NCBI GenBank assembly: GCA_903833275.1
Contig: CAILEP010000031.1
Span: forward strand, 186,001 to 250,000
DNA from: an uncultured Bdellovibrionales bacterium
GTDB taxonomy: Bacteria; Bdellovibrionota; Bdellovibrionia; Bdellovibrionales; UBA1609
Length of the DNA: 64,000 nucleotides
Direction of reading: 5' to 3'
Below are positions 16,548 through 23,036 of this stretch, piece after piece; position 1 is the first letter of the stretch; the number at the start of each line of letters is the position of its first letter. The notes under the pieces are model-generated. The model was not told where the DNA came from. It was given only the letters and a program-made list of their open reading frames with translations, and did no database searches. The translations under genes and the position numbers were made by a program.

Positions 16548-16593
16548 GTTTTCTGAATCAAAATGGTAGATCTTTAATATAGAGGGGGCCCCA

Positions 16594-17121
16594 ATGAAGG
16601 CTAATAACAGTTTTCGCAATCTATTTTCTGCTCAAAAGGTAGTGGTCGCCAGCATGGCACTGATTTTTTCAGCGCTCGCATTCGCCGATGACGGCAGCTC
16701 AGGTTGCGGCCCCGGTTGGTACTTATTGAAAGACAATTCGCTCGTGTCATCTTCATTACGTTTCACGACTAATACGGTTTTAATTCCGGTGACGACAATC
16801 GGTATGACGATGGGCACTTCAAAATGCACTCAGCATAAAATCGTGTTGAAAGAAAAAGAGAGCCTTTATTATACGACAAATAGTTATTACGAGTTAAAGG
16901 GCGAAGTGGCTAAAGGCAATGGCCCCTACCTGGCGGCTTACTCTGAGACCATCGGTTGTGAGCCACGCGCTCAAGCGCGATTTAATAATGCGCTAAAAAA
17001 TAATTACGAAAAAATATTTAAGGCAGGGCGCCCGAACCCAGAAGGCTCTTTACTCGAAGTTTATAAAACAATTTTAAACGATCGAGATTTGACGAATCAG
17101 TGTTCTCTTCACCTCGGGTAA
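16594..17121 (+). CDS. DUF3015 family secreted protein
   Basis: The 175-residue product has a signal peptide (n-region to about residue 20, then a hydrophobic stretch ending SALAFA). The mature part fits DUF3015: GCGPGW near its start, SSLRFTTN, and TIGMTMGTSKC. Four Cys (in GCGPG, SKC, IGCEP and NQC) could form two disulphides. GAGGGGG precedes the ATG. Function is unknown; the family is periplasmic. A perfect terminator hairpin follows at 17150-17180, which overlaps the next gene's start codon. Confidence 0.85.
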   Translation: MKANNSFRNLFSAQKVVVASMALIFSALAFADDGSSGCGPGWYLLKDNSLVSSSLRFTTNTVLIPVTTIGMTMGTSKCTQHKIVLKEKESLYYTTNSYYELKGEVAKGNGPYLAAYSETIGCEPRAQARFNNALKNNYEKIFKAGRPNPEGSLLEVYKTILNDRDLTNQCSLHLG

Positions 17122-17149
17122 TATTTTACCTCTTTAGATTAGCAAAGAG

Positions 17150-17180
17150 CGCTCAATGAGAATCATTGAGCGTTTTTTTT
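17150..17180 (+). terminator. Rho-independent terminator that contains the next gene's start codon
   Basis: CGCTCAATGA (17150-17159), loop GAA, TCATTGAGCG (17163-17172), then eight T (17173-17180). The stem is a perfect 10 bp. The ATG at 17156 used by the following gene lies in the left arm, and the hairpin and T-run encode residues 1-8 of that protein. Confidence 0.88.
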
Positions 17181-19099
17181 ATTTGTGTTTAATGCCGGTC
17201 TTTGTAACGGCCTTAACCCAGCCACTCGCCGCTCAGAATAAACCAGGGGCGCTTGTGCCCGCGGCGGAGCTCGAGGCGTTTGCTCGTTCGGCGGCCTGGC
17301 TTAAGTTCTTTCAAGTTAAGAAAAGCGGTAAGAGCCCAATCGAGTCTCCTTACTTCTTTATTTCAGATACGGGAAGTGCTGATCTACTGGCTGAGCTCAA
17401 AGCTGAGCTCGCTGAGTTTTCGAACCCTAAATCAACGAGAACATTTGGTTTGCAGAAATCAGTTGCGGCATGCGCCTACCCTGCGCGAAAGCAATTGATT
17501 GAGCAGTACTTGAAGATTGAACTGCCGAGCCCGGCCTGCCCCGATTTGAAATACTGGCTCGAGCGAATGCACGCGAATCGCGCGTCGATCGTTTTTGCTG
17601 GGCCTTATGGTGGCAACCCCGCTTCGGTGTTGGGGCATACATTTCTACGGCTCTATAGTGACGAACGTATTGGAGCTCGTCATGATCTCCTCAGTTATGC
17701 GGTCGGGTTTCTCGCGAACTCAACGCCTGGCGATTCGCGGGCACTCTACATGGTTCGTGGTTTGACGGGCCAATACCCCGGGCATTTTGAAATCGAGCCG
17801 CTTTACGTAAAAATTGGCCTCTATAATAATTCAGAATCTCGCGACCTTTGGGAGCAATCTTTAAACCTTACGTCGGACGAAGTTAATTTTCTCGAGCTCT
17901 ATCTTTGGGAGCTCAATTTCAACTCGATCATCCCGTATTATTTTGCCGACGAAAACTGTTCGTATCGGCTGCTCTCATTGGTTGAAGCGGTTCGACCGCA
18001 ACTGAATCTGATCGCCAAACTGTCGCCGGTTGTTTTGCCGGCTGATACCGTGCGAGTGTTAATTTCTGAAAAAGTCGCAGAGAATGCTCCGCGCTATCGT
18101 GCTTCGGTGTTGAGAAAAATTGATATGCGAGTGCAGGGCATGTCGGCCGCCCAGACGAAGCAATTTGTTGAATTACAGAACGACGTTGGTGCCATCGGGG
18201 TCGCAAATGATGCCGTTGTTCTTGATGCCCTTATGGACTATTGGTCGTATCGAAATTATCGGGCAGAAATTAATTTAACGGCGGCCGAAAATGACATTCT
18301 CGAAGCGACCTACACGCGTCGATCGGCGCTCGCGGCCATTTCGACGCCAATCAATGATTCAGAAATTAAAGATCATTTTGGTTTAAGCCCGACTTACGTT
18401 GGTCATCACACTTCATCGGTTGAGCTGCGTGCGGGTCGGGATGGGCAATCGAAGGTCGGCACTGAAGAGCTGCGCTATCGAATGGGCACGCACTCGTTGG
18501 TAGATGCTCCTGGTGGTTACGATGGAGTTGGGCAAATTGAGTACTTAGGTTTTGATATTCTTAAGGCAAACCAGTCGGGCGGCGAAAAACAAAGCGGTCT
18601 TTACGGGTCAATTGCGCCAAGTGAAGTGACGATGTGGCGAGCGCTTCTAGTTGAGGCCAAGTCGATTGAGCCGTTGCAGTCGATTGATTTTAAACCTTCT
18701 TGGTCGGCGCACGTTGATTTTGAAGGGCGTGGCCCGCAGAGTGGATTAAATTTGAGTGGAGGCTTCGGCTCGGGCTTTGACTTGATTTCAAGTCGCGAGT
18801 CTTTACAGAAAAGGGTGCTACCAATAAGCGTGGCTCGAGCTTTTCTATTGCCGACGGTAGCGACCCACATTGCAGTGGCGAGTGCGCGCGAGCATCAGCT
18901 TGCTTTGGGTTTGGATAGCGGACTTTATATTCAGTCCGCGCGTATAAGTGCGAAGGTTGAGTTCGAGCCGCTCTGGTCGCTTGCAGAGTTCACCTCTGAT
19001 GTTTTAATTGAAGGCAGTTATCATTTTAGGGCTGATAATGATTTGAAAGTTATTTTCTCAAATCATCTTACTCAAATTGGCTATAAACTATTTTTCTAA
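17156..19099 (+). CDS. Secreted Lnb/DUF4105-domain protein with C-terminal beta-rich region
   Basis: The 647-residue product has a signal peptide from the ATG at 17156 (two Arg, then hydrophobic residues, cleavage near LAAQ). A shorter start at 17192 would lose the charged n-region. Residues about 120-290 carry the DUF4105 (Lnb N-terminal periplasmic) motifs: GHTFLRLY with His161 and ENCSYRLL with Cys268, the proposed catalytic pair of this thiol-type fold. The C-terminal 240 residues look like barrel strands ending KLFF. In Lnb of Firmicutes this fold transfers an acyl group between lipoproteins; whether this protein does is unknown. The start codon sits inside a terminator hairpin, so expression may depend on read-through. 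The stop overlaps that of the convergent MscS gene. Confidence 0.82.
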   Translation: MRIIERFFYLCLMPVFVTALTQPLAAQNKPGALVPAAELEAFARSAAWLKFFQVKKSGKSPIESPYFFISDTGSADLLAELKAELAEFSNPKSTRTFGLQKSVAACAYPARKQLIEQYLKIELPSPACPDLKYWLERMHANRASIVFAGPYGGNPASVLGHTFLRLYSDERIGARHDLLSYAVGFLANSTPGDSRALYMVRGLTGQYPGHFEIEPLYVKIGLYNNSESRDLWEQSLNLTSDEVNFLELYLWELNFNSIIPYYFADENCSYRLLSLVEAVRPQLNLIAKLSPVVLPADTVRVLISEKVAENAPRYRASVLRKIDMRVQGMSAAQTKQFVELQNDVGAIGVANDAVVLDALMDYWSYRNYRAEINLTAAENDILEATYTRRSALAAISTPINDSEIKDHFGLSPTYVGHHTSSVELRAGRDGQSKVGTEELRYRMGTHSLVDAPGGYDGVGQIEYLGFDILKANQSGGEKQSGLYGSIAPSEVTMWRALLVEAKSIEPLQSIDFKPSWSAHVDFEGRGPQSGLNLSGGFGSGFDLISSRESLQKRVLPISVARAFLLPTVATHIAVASAREHQLALGLDSGLYIQSARISAKVEFEPLWSLAEFTSDVLIEGSYHFRADNDLKVIFSNHLTQIGYKLFF

Positions 19100-20133
19100 A
19101 TTTTAGAGAGGCTCGCTGAGTGTATGACTCTTTGTGGATAGGGGATTTCAATACCCTCGCGCTTAAATCGGGCATGGATCGCCTTGATGTATTCGTGTCG
19201 CAATAATCCGCTATCAGCGAAATGCTTAGCTTGAAGAAGTACGGCGAAATTTATACTTGAGTCGGCGAATGTATGAAACCGAACAAGCGGTTGAAAGCCC
19301 GTGACCCCTGCCGACTCGCGCGCGAGAACATCTTTTGCAACCTCAATACAGACTTTCTCGACGGTCGGAAGATCGCTCTCATACGATACGCTGACTTCAA
19401 CTCGAAAGGTCGTTTCGTGCGACGGTATGTTGTAATTCGTTAATTGTGATGACGCAATTTTTGAGTTTGGCACCACAACAACGCTGTTTGTGGGTAGTCG
19501 AATGTGCGTACTTCGCCAGCCAATGCGTGCTACATAGCCCTCGGTGCCATCTTCAAGCTTAATGTAGTCGTCGATTTGTATAGGTCGATCAGCAAGTACA
19601 TAGACTCCGCTGAAAAAGTTATTGAGGGTGTCTTGCAGGGCCAAGGCAACAGCGACGGAGCCGACCCCTAATGAGGCTAAAAGGGGAGTGATTGAAATGC
19701 CCAAATTATCGAGTACCGACAAGAGGCCTAGAGAAAGAAGCACAATTAGAATTGCAAATTGAATCAATTGTCGGGTTCCGGCGGTGACCGCGCTGAAGTA
19801 AGGGTGAGACTTGAGGGTCACCTTAAATAAACGGTCAAGCAGCCACATAAAGGTAATAATAAAAAACACTCTCATGCCGAGAGCGATAAAAGACTGATGA
19901 GTAAACGTTTCGGGGATAAAATGAAGTGAAAACGAAAGAGTAATCCAGAAAACAATAAACTTTGCGGGCCGGTTAAGTTCGGCCAATAATCGTTCAACCC
20001 AAAGGGCTTTCGAGGCTTCAGACCATTTTATTAAGCGAACCCAAAGCAGCCGTTTGAGAAAAAGAGAGATAAAGAGAGTTGAGAAAAATACGGCAACAAA
20101 AACAGACCAGGGTTCAAACTTTGAAAAGCTCAT
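19096..20133 (-). CDS. MscS-family mechanosensitive channel
   Basis: The 345-residue protein has four or five membrane helices in the first 170 residues (for example the FVAVFFSTLFISLFL and IQFAILIVLLSLGLLS stretches). The pore-lining helix and beta domain of MscS follow: GVGSVAVALALQDTLNNFFSG, then LADRPIQIDDYI and VVVPNSKIASSQLTNY. It would open under membrane tension and release solutes. It is the last gene of a minus-strand run (lipoprotein, TolC-like, barrel, MscS), 31 bp after the barrel gene, and overlaps the convergent DUF4105 gene by 4 bp. Confidence 0.92.
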   Translation of the reverse strand: MSFSKFEPWSVFVAVFFSTLFISLFLKRLLWVRLIKWSEASKALWVERLLAELNRPAKFIVFWITLSFSLHFIPETFTHQSFIALGMRVFFIITFMWLLDRLFKVTLKSHPYFSAVTAGTRQLIQFAILIVLLSLGLLSVLDNLGISITPLLASLGVGSVAVALALQDTLNNFFSGVYVLADRPIQIDDYIKLEDGTEGYVARIGWRSTHIRLPTNSVVVVPNSKIASSQLTNYNIPSHETTFRVEVSVSYESDLPTVEKVCIEVAKDVLARESAGVTGFQPLVRFHTFADSSINFAVLLQAKHFADSGLLRHEYIKAIHARFKREGIEIPYPQRVIHSASLSKI

Positions 20134-20164
20134 TTGTATTCCATCGGTGCGAGTCGTGTCGAAA

Positions 20165-20866
20165 CTACATGCTGTAAGCTAAACCCAAGTCATAAATCTG
20201 CCCAGACCATTCTTTTGTTGAAGCGCTAAGTGCTTCGATTCGGCGGGCGCGAGCATGAACTTTAAAATCCCACGGTGTGACAAACTCGGCCCCAGCCGTT
20301 AAGACCGGCACAGCGTCGGCACGAGTAACGCTGTCAAGATCGGTACCGCGTTGAAACTGTACGAGCTCCATTGCCCCGAGGCCAATGAAAGGCATGACCT
20401 TGCGGTCTTTGGCAAAAACATATTCACCAAATAGGCCGACCGGTACCAAATTCAAGCGCGTTGGCGCGCCAACGTGTTGTTCAACCGGGTCATAGCCTGC
20501 GGTGAGGGTAATTCGTGCGAGTGAGATAGTTGATGAGTATTCGAAACCAACCGCGTTGCTGTTTGTTAGATCATATTGGCTCGACTGGGCAGCTGTTGTT
20601 ATTTGGGGCTGGCCGAGATTCAGCATGCTTAGGCCAAACGCCAGCTGGCCTGGTTTGCTTGGGGGCCCGGCGGTAACGCGAGTTTCGGTTTTCAAATCAA
20701 CGAGTACAGTCTCGCTTCTCAAGTCCGCATTTTTTTTAACCTTAATCGCTAAATCGTTACTTGCAGCGAAAGTGCTGAGCCCAATGAGGCAGAGGCTAAG
20801 AGTTGCGAAAAATGTTACCGGCACAAAATTTCGATTTTTTCTTAACGATAGATTATTTTTTTGCAT
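20165..20866 (-). CDS. Small outer-membrane beta-barrel protein
   Basis: A 233-residue protein with a signal peptide (cleavage near STFAAS). The mature part has repeated short strands (YEYSSTISLARITLTAGYDP-type pattern, PVGLFGEYVFA, VMPFIGLGAMEL) and ends in LGLAYSM, a barrel-like terminus. The start overlaps the 3' end of the TolC-like gene by 14 bp and its GGAGG ribosome site lies inside that gene, so the two are co-translated. Function is unknown; the operon suggests export or envelope stress. Confidence 0.72.
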   Translation of the reverse strand: MQKNNLSLRKNRNFVPVTFFATLSLCLIGLSTFAASNDLAIKVKKNADLRSETVLVDLKTETRVTAGPPSKPGQLAFGLSMLNLGQPQITTAAQSSQYDLTNSNAVGFEYSSTISLARITLTAGYDPVEQHVGAPTRLNLVPVGLFGEYVFAKDRKVMPFIGLGAMELVQFQRGTDLDSVTRADAVPVLTAGAEFVTPWDFKVHARARRIEALSASTKEWSGQIYDLGLAYSM

Positions 20867-22178
20867 AGCTGGCCTCCAGATTTATCCCCATAAGAGAACG
20901 AGTTTTCAACAACGTATTTAAGTATCCAAAAAGAGTATTAATAAAGGTTTGTTCGGCGTTGTAGCGCGAAGTTTGTAAAGTCAAAATATCTTGCGGAGAG
21001 ATGAGCGATCTCTGAAAATCGCGATTGCCAATCTCGAGGGCATTGCGTGCTTTCAAGGCGGCCTCACGTGTGAGCTGTAGGCGATCAAAGCTAGATTCGA
21101 GTTCTTTAAGTTGTGAGCGGAGGTTGGCTTCGAGACTGAGTTGAATAAGTTCAGCGTTGCGAGAGGCGCTAACTTTCTTCTCTTCATAGCTTCGGCGTTT
21201 GTAGATCGAGCTGAGGCCTGAAAAAAGTGGGGCCTTAAATTCGAGCATCACCTGGCCAAATTGTGACGAGCTGTCAAACAGGTGGGGCTGGTCGGGTGAT
21301 TGAAATCCAAGCTGGCCCGACAACGAAAGGTTTGGCAAGTCTTGAGAGACGTCGACGTCTTTCGAAGATTGAATCAGATTAATTTGTTTTTTTGCTGCCA
21401 GCAAATCAGGGTTGGCATTGAGCGCGATCGCCACGGCCTCAGAAGGGCTAATCTTGTCAATTTTGGTCAATGTGGAATCGCCCTCCAAATCAATTTCGGG
21501 CAGCTCGTCAACGGCAAGCAGTTGTCGAAGTTGCTCTTTTTGTGAGCTAACCTGTGAGTCGAGGTTATTTACGATGGCCCGAGCCGACACCAAATTAATT
21601 TCTGACAGGAGCTTATCGGTTGTTCGCGCACGGCCGATACGTTCGAAACGGTTGATGATTTTGTTGTAAGACTCTAAAATTTCGAAATTGTCTTTTGCCG
21701 CGAGAAAAAGTCGATTCTGTTGAGCGTAGCCATAATAGGCCAAAACAATGTTGCTAACGAGAGTTTGATCTGCGGTCAGTTTAGCCAGTACAGCGATGTC
21801 TTCACTGACGTGCCTTTGTTCAATGCCGGCGGTTAAGCCGCCGCTTTGAAACAATGGCTGAGTGGCCGCCAAATAGGCTTTATTGGTTTGGGTATAAGCG
21901 CCTGCATTCGATCCAGTCGAGAGGTTACTGAAGGTTTGAGAGTTGCGATTTGACTGTGTCGACAAATCTAAATACACGTTCGGAAACAAGGCGCCGCGAT
22001 ATTGAGCGGTGGTAGCAATAGCGTCATTTAGATCGGCCGCGGCCTTTTTAACTAAAGGTGAGCGTTTCATGCCCATCCGAACAATGTCCGCTAAGGCAAG
22101 TTTCTCGGCATTCGCGAACGAGCCAAGGCTCGAACACAAAAGTGAGATAAAAATTCTGCTAAATTTGGCGCCAATCAT
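20853..22178 (-). CDS. TolC-family outer-membrane efflux channel
   Basis: The 441-residue product has a signal peptide (cleavage near SFANAE) and the TolC/OEP layout: two repeats of long helices with short strands. Typical motifs are LADIVRMGMKRSPLVKKA at the start, ATQPLFQSGG, IALNANPDLLAAKKQI, and a final SRYNAEQTFINTLFGYLNTLL. It would form the outer-membrane exit duct of an efflux pump or a type I secretion system. No inner-membrane pump or adaptor is adjacent; the neighbours are a lipoprotein (1-nt TAATG overlap), a barrel and an MscS channel. The substrate is unknown. Confidence 0.92.
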   Translation of the reverse strand: MIGAKFSRIFISLLCSSLGSFANAEKLALADIVRMGMKRSPLVKKAAADLNDAIATTAQYRGALFPNVYLDLSTQSNRNSQTFSNLSTGSNAGAYTQTNKAYLAATQPLFQSGGLTAGIEQRHVSEDIAVLAKLTADQTLVSNIVLAYYGYAQQNRLFLAAKDNFEILESYNKIINRFERIGRARTTDKLLSEINLVSARAIVNNLDSQVSSQKEQLRQLLAVDELPEIDLEGDSTLTKIDKISPSEAVAIALNANPDLLAAKKQINLIQSSKDVDVSQDLPNLSLSGQLGFQSPDQPHLFDSSSQFGQVMLEFKAPLFSGLSSIYKRRSYEEKKVSASRNAELIQLSLEANLRSQLKELESSFDRLQLTREAALKARNALEIGNRDFQRSLISPQDILTLQTSRYNAEQTFINTLFGYLNTLLKTRSLMGINLEASYAKK

Positions 22179-22777
22179 TAGTTGAGTGCTTTCGTATTTA
22201 AATTCGAATCGCTCGAGTTCTTCGCGACGTTCTTCGGTGCCGCAGGGTTAACTCGGGTCACATCGAGGGTGTTGCATTTTACTGAACAAATGGAACCCGT
22301 CATTTTGCCGTTCGAAGTGTAGTGAAGGTGAACAGCCAACGAAGCATTGGGCACTGATCCGGTCGGATTTGATGCGGTAACGGCTGAGTAAAGCGTTGTT
22401 TGGCCAGTCTGTTGGTCGTAGGTGCCAGAACTAAAACTTTCAATGTCTTCGAGGGGTGGAGTTTTAATCGTAAGGCTACCGGCAAGGGTGGGGATTTCGG
22501 TTGGTGTAGCGGTGCCGGCGTTAACCAGCGTTTCTGTTGTAAGCCAAATTCGCAGCTCGACTTTAAAAACATCGCCATCCTCTGAGGTCACGGTGCCTTT
22601 ATATAGGCCCACCACGGCCGAGTACTCATCAGATGTTTTGCGGTTGTCCGCTCTAATTTGAGCTTGTTGTTGGTCACGAGCCGATTGGGTTGGTCCGCAG
22701 GCAGAAAGTGCCGTCAGGCATGAGGCTCCCAATGCGGCTGTTGCGACCAGGTTTCTTAGATTGCTGTTGAAAGACAT
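22178..22777 (-). CDS. Lipoprotein of unknown function
   Basis: A 199-residue protein with a lipoprotein signal: a hydrophobic stretch followed by lipobox LSAC (Cys26). The mature part starts with a Gln-rich charged segment, then has beta-rich segments (VVGLYKGTVTSEDGDVFKVE and similar) of a small soluble domain, with a second Cys pair (SICSVKC). GGGGGG lies before the ATG. It heads the run with the TolC-like channel, overlapping it by 1 nt, and so may be an accessory of that channel. No family is recognised. Confidence 0.75.
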   Translation of the reverse strand: MSFNSNLRNLVATAALGASCLTALSACGPTQSARDQQQAQIRADNRKTSDEYSAVVGLYKGTVTSEDGDVFKVELRIWLTTETLVNAGTATPTEIPTLAGSLTIKTPPLEDIESFSSGTYDQQTGQTTLYSAVTASNPTGSVPNASLAVHLHYTSNGKMTGSICSVKCNTLDVTRVNPAAPKNVAKNSSDSNLNTKALN

Positions 22778-22900
22778 TAGGCCCCCCGAGTCTATTTAGA
22801 CGTCCCGAATACTACCCGAGCTTTTGGCTAAAAACAAAACCATAAAATAGGAATGTAGGTAATAGTGAACAGCCGAATACGAAGAGGTAATTGTTAACTT

Positions 22901-22928
22901 TTGACAAAAATTCAGATAAGAATATTGA
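22901..22928 (+). promoter_or_regulatory. Candidate promoter for tRNA-Gly
   Basis: A consensus TTGACA (22901-22906), a 16-nt spacer and TATTGA (22923-22928). Transcription would start near 22935, 15 nt before the mature tRNA. Confidence 0.6.
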
Positions 22929-22949
22929 AAATATAGCCCTATGTATTTG

Positions 22950-23025
22950 GCGGGTGTAGCTCAGTTGATAGAGCGTCGGCTTCCCAAGCCGAAGGTCGCC
23001 GGTTTGATCCCGGTCGCCCGCTCCA
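22950..23025 (+). tRNA. tRNA-Gly (anticodon CCC)
   Basis: A 76-nt cloverleaf. Acceptor GCGGGTG (22950-22956) pairs with CGCCCGC with one G-U pair, and CCA is encoded (23023-23025). The D arm is AGCTCAGTTGATAGAGC-like, the anticodon stem TCGGC/GCCGA encloses loop TTCCCAA with anticodon CCC, and the T arm has GGTTTGATCC. It reads GGG codons. No tRNA or rRNA neighbours. Confidence 0.96.
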
Positions 23026-23036
23026 AATCCAAACTA

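Larger units (their letters stand above)
16199..16593. other. 395-bp divergent intergenic region
   Basis: It separates the minus-strand low-complexity gene from the plus-strand DUF3015 gene. It holds the minus-strand ribosome site and a leader hairpin (16218-16235), a pair of close AACGTC repeats near 16367-16379, and a plus-strand promoter candidate (16519-16547). I see no open frame with a ribosome site and no recognisable RNA gene. Confidence 0.6.
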
